Source of the DNA: Cellvibrio polysaccharolyticus | GTDB taxonomy: Bacteria; Pseudomonadota; Gammaproteobacteria; Pseudomonadales; Cellvibrionaceae | Reading direction: 5' to 3' | Assembly: GCF_015182315.1 (NCBI RefSeq) | Contig: NZ_PRDL01000001.1 | Span: 1,488,001 to 1,552,000, forward strand | DNA: 64,000 bases | Shown here: piece by piece, positions 54,675-63,294 of the stretch | Layout: every line of letters begins with the position of its first letter | Position numbering within the stretch: position 1 is the first letter of the stretch | Made by a program: the position numbers and the translations under genes | The notes under the pieces: generated by a model | What the model was told of the DNA's origin: nothing | Database searches by the model: none | The model's input: only the letters and a program-made list of their open reading frames with translations

Positions 54675-55394
54675 ATGTCATTTGAAAATCAGTATCTGCA
54701 ATTACGTGATGAACGTTTGCGCACATCTACGCGGCAGTTTCTTGCGCGTGGCAAGTCGGTGGCTCGGTGTGAGCGTTGTCAGTTAGCGGCATTTGCTTGT
54801 CTTTGTCGTTGGCGGCCGCGGTTGCAGAGCCGGTTTGAATTTATTGTGTTGATGCACCGTGACGAGGTTTTCAAGCCGACCAATACCGGTCGCCTGATTG
54901 CGGATGTGTTGCCCGACCAAACACATGTTTTTTGCTGGAGCAGAACAGAGCCTGATCCGCGTTTGCTGGCGTTGTTGGCAGAGCCGGATCGTGAGTGTTT
55001 TGTGGTGTATCCGCTCGATGAAAACAGTGAGCGGCCAGTAACCGATAAAATTTCACCGTCTGAAAAGAAACAGACTTTCATTTTGCTGGATGGTACCTGG
55101 AAGCAGGGTGGTCGTATGTTCCATCTCAGTCAGTGGATGAAGCATTTGCCTTGTCTGGCGTTACCTCAGGCGTTGTTGCGGGGTTATGCGGTGCGCAAAT
55201 CTCATCAGGATAATTATGTGTCTACCTTTGAGGCGGCTGCATTGAGCCTTGAGATGGCGGGCGATCAACAGAATAGTGATTTCTTTCTGGATTATTTTTC
55301 GGTGTTCAATGCGCATTATGTGGCAACACGCCAATGTGTTCCGCCGGTTCCCGGCGACGCACACCACCGTCTGGCGGCTATTGCCAGAGCATGA
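54675..55394 (+). CDS. DTW-domain tRNA-uridine aminocarboxypropyltransferase (probable)
   Basis: DTW-domain proteins (TapT/YfiP, DTWD2) transfer the 3-amino-3-carboxypropyl group of SAM to uridine in tRNA (acp3U47 in E. coli). The 239-aa product has the cysteine cluster CERCQLAAFACLC (about residues 32-44), the name-giving motif as LLDGTWKQGGRMF (about 138-150, DGTW) and a late STFEAAALSLE helix. An upstream ATG at 54633 would add CVFC and 14 residues; the ATG at 54675 is chosen because CAGG lies 6 nt upstream. It stands alone between two terminators. Confidence 0.85.
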   Translation: MSFENQYLQLRDERLRTSTRQFLARGKSVARCERCQLAAFACLCRWRPRLQSRFEFIVLMHRDEVFKPTNTGRLIADVLPDQTHVFCWSRTEPDPRLLALLAEPDRECFVVYPLDENSERPVTDKISPSEKKQTFILLDGTWKQGGRMFHLSQWMKHLPCLALPQALLRGYAVRKSHQDNYVSTFEAAALSLEMAGDQQNSDFFLDYFSVFNAHYVATRQCVPPVPGDAHHRLAAIARA

Positions 55395-55431
55395 TAAAAA
55401 AATCCCGCCATTTTTGTGGCGGGATTTTTTT
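55395..55431. terminator. bidirectional terminator between the DTW gene and ndh
   Basis: TCCCGCCA (55403-55410) and TGGCGGGA (55417-55424) form an 8-bp stem. It is flanked by A7 before and T7 after, serving both convergent genes. Confidence 0.92.
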
Positions 55432-55437
55432 ATGCTA

Positions 55438-56748
55438 TCAATGCAATTTAAGGCGAGGGCGTAGCCAGCGATTGATTTTACCGGCAAACATAATCAGCCC
55501 GGTTTTTATCACGCCGTGAATGGCGACCTGATGCATGCGATACAGCGAGATATAAACAAAGCGTGCCAGACGGCCTTCAATAAACAAACTTCCTTCACGC
55601 AAGTTCCCCATCAGGTTACCGACGGTTGAGTAGTTAGCGAGGGAGATCAGCGAGCCGTGATCCTTGTATTGATAGGTTTTCAGCGGTTTGTTATTCAGCA
55701 GAGCAACAATGTTTTGATAGCAAACGGTCGCCATTTGGTGGGCTGCCTGGGCGCGCGGAGGAACACGTTTGCCGTTCAGCTGCGTGTATTCGGCGCAGTC
55801 GCCAATTGCAAAAATGTGCGGGTCGCGGGTGGTTTGCAAAAACGGATTAACCACCAATTGATTGATGCGATTGGTTTCCAGCCCGCCAATGTCTTTCATA
55901 AAATCGGGCACCTTGATGCCGGCAGCCCACACCATCAAATCGGCTTCAATAATTTCGCCGCTTTTGGTGATAAAGCGCCCGGCCTCGGCAGACACTACGG
56001 ATGTTTCGAGTTTGACGCTTACGCCCAATGTTGCGAGTTCTTTGTGTGCGGCGGCGGAGATGCGCTCGGGCAACGCCGGTAATATGCGCGGGCCGGCCTC
56101 AATCAGTGTTACGTGCAAATGCTCGGTGTTTACCACATTAAAACCGTAATTATGAAATTCGGTTACCGCGTGGTAAAGCTCGGCAGAAAGTTCTACGCCG
56201 GTAGCGCCGCCACCGACAATGGCAATACGCGCGGCATCATTAACTTCCGGCAGGCGTTGAATGCGCAGGAACAAGCTCATCAGTTTATTGCGGAAGCGAT
56301 AGGCTTGCTTGGGGCTGTCGAGAAAAATACAATTTTCTTTTACGCCTGGCGTGTTGAAATCATTGGAGACTGATCCGAGTGCCATCACCAGATAATCGTA
56401 TTCGAGATAAGTAGCGGGGAGAAATTCAACGCCTTCTTCGTCTTTCATCGGCGCCAGAATGATGTGTTTTTTATCGCGATCTATATTGATAACGGTACCG
56501 ACGCGAAAGTGGAAGCCATGCGCGATAGCGTGGCCCCGGTAGCTGACGGCGTCCACACCTTCGTCCATGGTGCCCACGGCAATTTCATGCAGCAGGGGTT
56601 TCCATAAGTGGGTTGCATCCCGGTCAACCAGAATAATTTCGGCCTTTTCTTTTTTCCCCAGCTTTTTCCCCAGCTTTGTGGCCAGTTCCATGCCGCCTGC
56701 GCCGCCGCCGACTATCACAATTTTTTTCAATGCGTTTTGAGTACTCAC
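55438..56748 (-). CDS. ndh: type II NADH:quinone oxidoreductase
   Basis: Non-proton-pumping, FAD-dependent NADH dehydrogenase bound to the inner membrane. The 436-aa protein has two Rossmann motifs, IVIVGGGAGGMELATKLG (FAD, about residues 10-27) and IAIVGGGATGVELSAEL (NADH, about 170-186). The FAD-binding HIFAIGDCAEY comes near residue 310, and an amphipathic/hydrophobic C-terminal region is likely to dock on the membrane. The start is a GTG at 56748 with AAGAGG just upstream. Confidence 0.95.
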   Translation of the reverse strand: MSTQNALKKIVIVGGGAGGMELATKLGKKLGKKEKAEIILVDRDATHLWKPLLHEIAVGTMDEGVDAVSYRGHAIAHGFHFRVGTVINIDRDKKHIILAPMKDEEGVEFLPATYLEYDYLVMALGSVSNDFNTPGVKENCIFLDSPKQAYRFRNKLMSLFLRIQRLPEVNDAARIAIVGGGATGVELSAELYHAVTEFHNYGFNVVNTEHLHVTLIEAGPRILPALPERISAAAHKELATLGVSVKLETSVVSAEAGRFITKSGEIIEADLMVWAAGIKVPDFMKDIGGLETNRINQLVVNPFLQTTRDPHIFAIGDCAEYTQLNGKRVPPRAQAAHQMATVCYQNIVALLNNKPLKTYQYKDHGSLISLANYSTVGNLMGNLREGSLFIEGRLARFVYISLYRMHQVAIHGVIKTGLIMFAGKINRWLRPRLKLH

Positions 56749-57194
56749 GATACACCTCTTGCCAATAGTAAATGAGGCGGTAAGAACGTCGAGATGCTGA
56801 GGCTGAAAGCCCTGTGCAACAGCTTGGTGTCTTCGTGTTATCTGCTGCTATTGATTGCAGTTTCAGATTGTGCCCGTTGAGCAGGGCGGTGATGGCACCA
56901 CATCTTTTGCGGCTTTCAGAGCGAGCCGGGTATTGATTGACCGACAATACCTGCTGTTCTGACGTTGCCCGTAAATCCGTTGTCTTGTGTGGGAAAACCG
57001 GCGTTGCTCGCCCGGTGCAAGTACGGGGTGCAAGGCACAATCGTACAAAGAGGGAGCTATAAAAAACGCCGCTAATAAGTCATTTTACCAGACAAATTCA
57101 GCGGCGCTCAGTTTAGGAGCTTTAATCTTTTCTGCAAGCAATATTGGCCGCTTGCTTATATAAATGCGTTATTTCGGTGCAGAAATAAGCGCCA
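56749..57194. other. 446-bp intergenic region upstream of ndh
   Basis: No credible gene on either strand; the short frames here have no family features. It contains the terminator of the minus-strand oxidoreductase gene near 57061-57106 (listed separately). The 300 bp between that terminator and ndh should hold the ndh promoter and perhaps control sites, but I cannot point to a convincing -35/-10 pair. Confidence 0.5.
57061..57106 (-). terminator. terminator of the Gfo/Idh/MocA gene
   Basis: On the minus strand CGCCGCT (57106-57100) and AGCGGCG (57073-57067) pair around a 26-nt loop whose ends can extend the stem. T6 follows (57066-57061). The position is 89 bp beyond the stop of the oxidoreductase gene. 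Confidence 0.65.
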
Positions 57195-58193
57195 TTATTG
57201 TGTTAATGGCTGCCACTGTTGCGAGCGGGCACTTTCAAACAAGGCATCAATAATGCGCATATTTTGCATAGCATCGGTCAAGGGGGTTGGTGCCGGTTGA
57301 TTGGCAAACACCGCGCTGGCGAGCGCATCCGCCATCTCGCGGTAATGGTCAGCCGGCGGGATAGCGATTTCCTCGCTGAGATGATCTCTGGTCAGAATAA
57401 TGTGGGTGGCTGTGTCGGCTTCCGGGCTGAAAGGAACCGGAATACGAATTTTCCCCCGCTCGCCAACGGCTTCTACAAACTGGGAGCCCTCAATTTTGGT
57501 GGCGGCGGTAAAGGTGGCGGTTCCAGCCGGGAATTGCAGCAAGCCGGAAATCAGGCAATCCACTTCGTAATCTTCAAAGGGCGTGATATGGGCGAGCACT
57601 TTTTCCGGTTCCTCGCCGAATAACCAGCGCGACAGGGAGATGCAGTAGCAACCAATATCCATCAGCGCACCGCCGCCCATATCAATCTTGTTGCGAATAT
57701 TATCGGGTTCATGATTGTTGTAGGAAAATTGCGAATGCACACTTTTTACTTTGCCTATAACGCCTTGTTGCACCAGCTCAAGGGCTTTTCGCCATTGGGG
57801 ATGGAAGCGATACATAAACGCTTCCATGGCGATCAGATGAGGGTGGTCTTCGGCTTCATCCAGCAAGCGTTTGGCGTCATCCGTATTCAACCCGACCGGT
57901 TTTTCGCAGAGTACATGTTTACCGGCGCGTAGTGCTTTGATGGACCAGGGCACATGCAGATGGTTGGGCAGCGGGTTGTAGATTGCGTCGATATCCGGAT
58001 CGGCGAGCAGGGCTTCATAGGAGGCGTAGGCTTTTTCAATGCCCAGTTCGCGGGCAGCGTTATCGGCAGATTCCTGGCTGCGCGAAGCAATGGCGGTGAC
58101 TGTGCCAAAAGCAGAGGTTTGAATGGCCGGAATCACTTTGGTGCGTCCAATTATGGCGGTGCTCAGCACACCCCAGCGTAATTTTTTCATCAT
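57195..58193 (-). CDS. Gfo/Idh/MocA-family oxidoreductase
   Basis: The 332-aa product has an N-terminal Rossmann fold (WGVLSTAIIGRTKVIPAI, about residues 7-24), the family motif CEKPVGLN (catalytic Lys about residue 97) and a C-terminal alpha/beta domain with GGGALMDIGCYCISLSRWLF. The sequence style (AMEAFMYRFHPQW) resembles NAD(P)-dependent D-xylose dehydrogenases and dihydrodiol dehydrogenases. Sugar oxidation or reduction is likely; the substrate is unknown. There is no Tat signal. AAGGAG precedes two adjacent ATG codons (58193 and 58190). It lies next to the cellobionate genes on the opposite strand to the symporter. Confidence 0.88.
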   Translation of the reverse strand: MMKKLRWGVLSTAIIGRTKVIPAIQTSAFGTVTAIASRSQESADNAARELGIEKAYASYEALLADPDIDAIYNPLPNHLHVPWSIKALRAGKHVLCEKPVGLNTDDAKRLLDEAEDHPHLIAMEAFMYRFHPQWRKALELVQQGVIGKVKSVHSQFSYNNHEPDNIRNKIDMGGGALMDIGCYCISLSRWLFGEEPEKVLAHITPFEDYEVDCLISGLLQFPAGTATFTAATKIEGSQFVEAVGERGKIRIPVPFSPEADTATHIILTRDHLSEEIAIPPADHYREMADALASAVFANQPAPTPLTDAMQNMRIIDALFESARSQQWQPLTQ

Positions 58194-58265
58194 CGACTCC
58201 TTGTAACAATCGGGGGCGGGTTTGCCGACGGGTCGGCTATTGATTCGTTGTTAGGTTAACCGGGT

Positions 58266-58553
58266 CTACTGACCCTTGCGGGATTCCTGAATGTAGAAAC
58301 GGGCATCCCGCGCTTGTTGATAGCAGCGGTCGAAGTTTTCCACGGTTTGCATGGTTTTGGCGGCGGTTAGCAGGCCAAAGGCTTTGGTATAGCTGACGGT
58401 GCCAGCAAAACCATCGGCTTCGGCAATACTCAGTTCATCCCAGGCGATGCCCAGTTCCTGTGCGCAATGGGAGCGCTGGAAAGTTTTTCCCGTACAGGCT
58501 GTTATAGCGGTACAACAGGCAACAATAGTCAGCAGGCGCAACATAGCGGGCAT
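58266..58553 (-). CDS. small hypothetical lipoprotein
   Basis: The 95-aa product begins with a hydrophobic signal (LRLLTIVACCTAITAC) ending in a lipobox-like ITAC at about residues 17-20, so it is probably a lipoprotein of about 75 mature residues. The mature part has two cysteines (SHCAQELG and DRCYQQAR) that could form a disulfide, and a central GTVSYTKAFGLL stretch. I do not recognise the family. GGAG lies 8 nt before the ATG. It sits between gntK and the oxidoreductase gene, all on the minus strand. Confidence 0.7.
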   Translation of the reverse strand: MPAMLRLLTIVACCTAITACTGKTFQRSHCAQELGIAWDELSIAEADGFAGTVSYTKAFGLLTAAKTMQTVENFDRCYQQARDARFYIQESRKGQ

Positions 58554-58642
58554 AACGATAATCTCCGTAGGGGCTTAAATAAAAACAGATCATATCGCCA
58601 AGCCTGTTCTGCTGGCCATAAGCCGCATCACGATACCGGTAA

Positions 58643-59188
58643 TTATTTTGCAGCCTGCCAAATGGCATCAATTTGCCGGGTAATGTCGCTCAGCAGTTGC
58701 TCGCGGGGGGCATCAATATCGATATGCAGCATATCCGTCTCGTCGCGCGGAAATTCGAGGCTGTCGAATTGGCTGTCGAGCAGGTTGGGGTCCATAAAAT
58801 GGTTGGTGCGATTGACCAGCCGTTGGTAGATCACGGTTTTTTCGCCGTGTAAAAACACAAACAGGGTTTGCAGGCCGGCTTCTCGCAAGGCATCCCGGTG
58901 TCTTCGTTTCAGCCCGGAAAATGCCAGTACGCAGGCACTGCCGGCGTCGCCCTGTGCTCGCAGGTGCAGTTTCAGTGCTTCTACCCAGGGCGCGCGCATA
59001 TCGTCGGTCAGCGGTTTACCGCTGTTCATGTGCGCACGGGCAGCGTCGCTGTGGAAATGGTCCGCATCGAAAAACTGAAAGCCGTAATGGTCGGCAAGCA
59101 GCTCGGCAATGGTGGTCTTTCCGCTACCGGAAACCCCCATTACGATGAGCAGCGGGGTAGTTGATTGGGGATTGGAAACAGATGTCAT
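58643..59188 (-). CDS. gntK: gluconokinase
   Basis: Phosphorylates D-gluconate to 6-phosphogluconate for the Entner-Doudoroff or pentose-phosphate pathway. The 181-aa P-loop kinase shows VMGVSGSGKTT (about residues 16-26), FFDADHFHSDAARAHMNSG (about 42-60), PLTDDMRAPWVEAL, CVLAFSGLKRRHRDALR and FLHGEKTVIYQRLVNR, all typical of GntK. It is divergent from the symporter-phosphorylase pair, which would generate gluconate inside the cell. Confidence 0.95.
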   Translation of the reverse strand: MTSVSNPQSTTPLLIVMGVSGSGKTTIAELLADHYGFQFFDADHFHSDAARAHMNSGKPLTDDMRAPWVEALKLHLRAQGDAGSACVLAFSGLKRRHRDALREAGLQTLFVFLHGEKTVIYQRLVNRTNHFMDPNLLDSQFDSLEFPRDETDMLHIDIDAPREQLLSDITRQIDAIWQAAK

Positions 59189-59237
59189 GGTGGGGTGTTA
59201 TTCATTAATAAACTGTTCCTTACATTAGCACTCACGC

Positions 59238-59257
59238 AAATGATAGTGCAATCATTT
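59238..59257. promoter_or_regulatory. candidate operator between gntK and the GPH symporter gene
   Basis: AAATGAT (59238-59244) and ATCATTT (59251-59257) are inverted around a 6-bp AGTGCA centre; 16 of 20 positions are symmetric. Even-centred repeats of this size suit a LacI-family repressor. It lies in the divergent promoter region, about 50 bp before gntK and 120 bp before the symporter start. No regulator gene is adjacent. Confidence 0.5.
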
Positions 59258-59378
59258 TGCTTGTGCTAAGGTGCTGCGTGTTTTATTCGCGAGCTGTAAA
59301 ATCGCGAATTTAACTGAAAAATCGGCGAAAAAACGACTGGTAACGGTTAACAATAACAAAGAACAGAGGAGCGAACCT

Positions 59379-60746
59379 GTGGCTCAAACATCTGCCCCGG
59401 CGGGCAATGGCAAGATCAAACTGCGGGAAAAAATCGGGTATGGCATTGGTGATATGGGCTTCAATTTTTATTGGGCCAACATCTCTGCCTTTTTGCTGAT
59501 TTTCTATACCGATGTCATGGGGTTATCGGCAGCCGCCGTGGGTACCATGATCCTGATTACTAAAATTATCGACGCATTTACCGACCCTTTGATGGGGGCA
59601 ATTGCTGACCGCACCAAAACCCGCTTTGGTAAATTTCGCCCTTATTTATTATTTGCTGCGCTGCCGATGGCCGGTGCCGGCATTCTTACCTACAGTACGC
59701 CGGACCTTGATGATACCGGCAAACTGATCTGGGCTTACGCAACCTACTCGTTGATGATGCTGGTTTATACCGTGCTCAGCACTCCCTATTCGGCCTTGTC
59801 GGGGGTTATCACTGCCGACAGTCAGGAACGTACCACGCTGATCAGTTTCCGTTTTATCGCTGCCTTTACCGGTACCACCATCGTTAACTATTTCACCCTC
59901 GATATGGTGCAGTGGTTCGGCCAAGGTAATGATGAGCTGGGCTGGCAATTGACCATGGGTGTTTACGGTATCGCAGCGGCGGTGATGTTTATGATCGTGT
60001 TCTTTACTACCAAAGAACGCGTCGAACCCCCGGCGGCGCAGCAAACACCGGTTATGCAGGATATTCGCGACCTGCTGGGCAACGGCCCCTGGCTGGTGTT
60101 ATTCGCACTGGCGCTGATCATTATGATCACTATTGTGATGCGCGCAGGCTCGATTGTTTATTACCTTAAATATTACGTAGAGCGACCTGAGTTAACCGGC
60201 ACCTTCCTCGGCGTTTACTCCATCGCCCTGGCGCTGGGGGCAGCCTGTACACCCATTATGACGCGCTACATGGACAAGAAAAATTTGATGATCTTGCTCA
60301 TGGCGGTGGCGGGCAGCCTGAGTTGCCTGATGTTCTTTGTGCCCAAAGATGCCCTCTGGATGATGTTTGTATTAAATACCCTGATCGGTTTTGCGCTGGG
60401 GCCAAAATCACCGCTGGCATTTTCCATGTACGCTGATTCTGCCGATTACACCGAATGGAAAACCGGCCGCCGCGCTACTGCGATGACCTTCTCGGCAGCG
60501 ACCTTTTCGCAAAAACTGGGCGGTGCCATGGCCTCGGCGGCGATTGCCTGGACGCTGGCACTGATGGGTTACGTGGCCAATGAAGCGCAGTCGGATGCAT
60601 CACAGCTGGGTATCGTTTTGCTGGTGACCATTGTGCCTGGCGTGATTGCTTTTATTGCCGCCTTCGTGATGCGCTTTTATACGTTGGACAGTGCCACGCT
60701 GGTAAAAGTGCAGCAGGAGTTGCTGGCACGAAAACTGACATCCTGA
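59379..60746 (+). CDS. GPH-family (MelB-like) sugar:cation symporter, probable cellobionate importer
   Basis: The 455-aa polytopic protein belongs to the glycoside-pentoside-hexuronide:cation symporter family. Early motif KIGYGIGDMGFNFYW is followed by TKIIDAFTDPLMGAIADRT (the MelB-like cation-site helix) and RFGKFRPYLLF. About 12 helices are predicted. The GTG at 59379 has AGAGGAG 7 nt upstream; the frame open to 59271 is a less likely extension. It is 87 bp before the phosphorylase gene and same-strand. Cellobionate as substrate is inferred from that neighbour and gntK. Confidence 0.88.
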   Translation: MAQTSAPAGNGKIKLREKIGYGIGDMGFNFYWANISAFLLIFYTDVMGLSAAAVGTMILITKIIDAFTDPLMGAIADRTKTRFGKFRPYLLFAALPMAGAGILTYSTPDLDDTGKLIWAYATYSLMMLVYTVLSTPYSALSGVITADSQERTTLISFRFIAAFTGTTIVNYFTLDMVQWFGQGNDELGWQLTMGVYGIAAAVMFMIVFFTTKERVEPPAAQQTPVMQDIRDLLGNGPWLVLFALALIIMITIVMRAGSIVYYLKYYVERPELTGTFLGVYSIALALGAACTPIMTRYMDKKNLMILLMAVAGSLSCLMFFVPKDALWMMFVLNTLIGFALGPKSPLAFSMYADSADYTEWKTGRRATAMTFSAATFSQKLGGAMASAAIAWTLALMGYVANEAQSDASQLGIVLLVTIVPGVIAFIAAFVMRFYTLDSATLVKVQQELLARKLTS

Positions 60747-60833
60747 TCAATTATTAAAAAAGTCTGAAGATAAGTGGCACCTTTCAAGGTGCCATTTTCT
60801 GTTTTATTGATTACCAAACGTGGAGTTGGAAAC

Positions 60834-63194
60834 ATGTTATTTCCCACTGAAGATGGTGAGCGTTACCAATTAACCAGCCCGGTGGCCATGCCCCGCGCAG
60901 CAGGGTTTTTATGGAACCGCCGCATGATGATGCAGATCACCTGCCGTGGTTATGCCGTTGCACAATTTATGCAGCCTGAGCCGGCCAAATATGCCTATGC
61001 GCCCAATCTTGAAGCCAAAACGTTTATGCAACCGGAGCAGCCGTATTACGCGCATCATCCGGGTCGCTTTTTCTATTTGAAAGACGAAGAAACCGGCGAG
61101 ATTTTTTCAGCGCCCTATGAGCCTGTGCGTAAAAAACCGGAATCCTTTTTGTTTTCGGTCGGTAAAAGCGATATCGCCTGGGAAATTGTCTGGCAGGATA
61201 TTCGCCTTGAAATTCGCCTCTCGTTGCCGGTTGATGATGTGGTTGAGCTCTGGCAATTCCGTATCGTCAATCAGTCTGGCCGGGCGCGTAAAATTTCGCT
61301 CTACCCTTATTTTCCCATTGGTTATATGTCATGGATGAACCAGTCAGCGGAATACCGCGCTGATGTGGGCGGGGTGGTTGCCAGTTGCGTAACGCCTTAC
61401 CAGAAAGTGGCTGATTATTTCAAAAACAAAGACTTCAAAGATAAAACCTTTTTCCTGCATGACCGTCAGCCGGATGCCTGGGAAGTGCGGCAAAATGTTT
61501 TTGAAGGCGAGGGCGGTTTGCATGCGCCTGATGGCGTACAAGCGGAGCAGCTGTCTTGCGGTGAGGCGCGCTATGAAACCCCGGCAGCTATTTTGCAATA
61601 CCGGCTTGAGCTGGCGGATGGCGCAGCCAATGATTACCGGTTTTTATTCGGGCCAGCATTTGACGATGGTGAAATCAAAGCGCTGTCTGCCCGTTATTTA
61701 AGCGAGCAAGGTTTTACCGCAACGCAGCAGGCTTATGCCGAGTATGTGCGTCAGGGTAAAGGTTGTTTGGGAATCAGTACGCCGGATGCCGGCTTGAATA
61801 ATTTTGTTAATCACTGGTTGCCACGTCAGGTTTTTTACCATGGTGATGTTAATCGACTGACCACCGATCCGCAGACGCGCAACTATCTGCAAGACAATAT
61901 GGGGATGGGCTATATTAAGCCCGAGGTTACCCGTCATGCATTTTTACTGGCGCTCAGCCAGCAGGAAGCTTCCGGCGCTATGCCGGACGGGATTCTGCTT
62001 GCCGAAGGTGCCGAGCTGAAATACATCAATCAAATTCCTCATACTGATCACTGCGTGTGGTTGCCGGTTTGCCTTAAGGCTTACCTGGATGAAACCGATG
62101 ATTATGCGCTGCTGGATGAACAGGTTATTGCGGCAGAAAGCGGTGAATCTGCCAGTGTGTTTGAGCGTATATCGCAAGCCATGCAATGGTTGTTGTCCGA
62201 GCGGGATGCGCGCGGCCTTAACTACATCGCCCAGGGCGACTGGTGTGACCCGATGAATATGGTGGGTTACAAAGGGCGCGGGGTTTCCGGCTGGTTGTCG
62301 GTAGCTTCTGCCTATGCGCTTAACTTGTGGGCCGACATTTGCGAAGAAACGGGCCACAGCGATGCCGCCGAAAAATTCCGCAGCGGTGCGCAGTCACTGA
62401 ATCAATCCGTGAACCGTTATCTGTGGGATGGCAACTGGTTTGCCCGTGGCATTACCGACGACGATGTGGTGTTTGGGATTGCCTGTGACAAGGAAGGCAG
62501 TATTTTCCTTAATCCGCAAAGCTGGGCGATTCTCGGCGGTGCTGCCAGTGATGAGCAGCGCGGTAAAATGCTGCAAGCGATCGAACAGCGCCTTGAAACG
62601 CCTTACGGTGTAACCATGCTGGCGCCGGCCTATACCGCCATGCGCGACGATGTGGGTCGGGTTACCCAGAAGCATCCTGGCTCGGCAGAAAACGGTTCGG
62701 TTTATAACCATGCCGCGATCTTCTACATTTACAGCCTGTACACGGTTGCTGAATCGGATAAGGCGTTTGAATTGCTGCGCAAGATGTTGCCTGGTGAGCA
62801 GGCGGATGATTATTTGCGTCGCGGTCAGCTGCCGGTCTTCATCCCCAATTATTATCGCGGTGCTTATCATCAGTACCCGGATACGGCAGGTCGTTCCAGT
62901 CAGTTGTTTAATACCGGAACCGTTTCATGGGTGTATCGCTGCCTGGTAGAAGGATTGTTCGGTTTGAAAGGCAGCCGTCGTGGTTTGGAGATTAACCCGC
63001 AATTGCCATCACATTGGCCAGAAGCACAAGTAACACGCAGTTTCCGCGGTGCCAATATCCAGGTGAATTATCGGCGCGATGCCGGTGTTAGCGAGGTGAA
63101 GGTATTGTTGGATGGCGTAGCATTGCCAGCACGCTGCATTGACAATGTTCGGCCGGGCAATGTTTATAAGGTGGAAGTTTTGTTACCGCTTTAA
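60834..63194 (+). CDS. cellobionic acid phosphorylase (GH94)
   Basis: GH94 inverting phosphorylase of 786 aa. It has the beta-sandwich domain, the (alpha/alpha)6 catalytic barrel with QGDWCDPMN, in which Asp472 is the expected general acid, and a C-terminal jelly-roll. At residues 609-613 the sequence reads RVTQK. From memory of the Saccharophagus degradans enzyme structure, Arg609 and Lys613 bind the gluconate carboxylate and the acid is Asp472; the numbering matches exactly. Plain cellobiose phosphorylases lack this pair. Reaction: 4-O-beta-glucosyl-gluconate plus phosphate gives glucose 1-phosphate plus gluconate. GGAG lies 8 nt before the ATG at 60834. The symporter before it and the divergent gluconokinase fit. 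Confidence 0.88.
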   Translation: MLFPTEDGERYQLTSPVAMPRAAGFLWNRRMMMQITCRGYAVAQFMQPEPAKYAYAPNLEAKTFMQPEQPYYAHHPGRFFYLKDEETGEIFSAPYEPVRKKPESFLFSVGKSDIAWEIVWQDIRLEIRLSLPVDDVVELWQFRIVNQSGRARKISLYPYFPIGYMSWMNQSAEYRADVGGVVASCVTPYQKVADYFKNKDFKDKTFFLHDRQPDAWEVRQNVFEGEGGLHAPDGVQAEQLSCGEARYETPAAILQYRLELADGAANDYRFLFGPAFDDGEIKALSARYLSEQGFTATQQAYAEYVRQGKGCLGISTPDAGLNNFVNHWLPRQVFYHGDVNRLTTDPQTRNYLQDNMGMGYIKPEVTRHAFLLALSQQEASGAMPDGILLAEGAELKYINQIPHTDHCVWLPVCLKAYLDETDDYALLDEQVIAAESGESASVFERISQAMQWLLSERDARGLNYIAQGDWCDPMNMVGYKGRGVSGWLSVASAYALNLWADICEETGHSDAAEKFRSGAQSLNQSVNRYLWDGNWFARGITDDDVVFGIACDKEGSIFLNPQSWAILGGAASDEQRGKMLQAIEQRLETPYGVTMLAPAYTAMRDDVGRVTQKHPGSAENGSVYNHAAIFYIYSLYTVAESDKAFELLRKMLPGEQADDYLRRGQLPVFIPNYYRGAYHQYPDTAGRSSQLFNTGTVSWVYRCLVEGLFGLKGSRRGLEINPQLPSHWPEAQVTRSFRGANIQVNYRRDAGVSEVKVLLDGVALPARCIDNVRPGNVYKVEVLLPL

Positions 63195-63250
63195 TTGTTG
63201 CGGTGATGATGCGCTGCTTTGTAATGGAAAAAGTAGCGTTATGATGTGAA

Positions 63251-63285
63251 AAAGCCGATCCGGAATAACCCGGATCGGCTTTTTT
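63251..63285. terminator. bidirectional terminator between the phosphorylase and terC genes
   Basis: GCCGATCCGG (63254-63263) and CCGGATCGGC (63270-63279) form a 10-bp perfect stem with a 6-nt loop, flanked by A-rich sequence on the left and T6 on the right. Confidence 0.92.
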
Positions 63286-63294
63286 ATTGCGGTG

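Noticed and set aside
60834..63194. Annotation as cellobiose phosphorylase
   Set aside because: The Arg609/Lys613 pair, length of 786 aa and the gluconokinase/symporter context favour cellobionic acid phosphorylase. A conserved GH94 scaffold alone does not discriminate.
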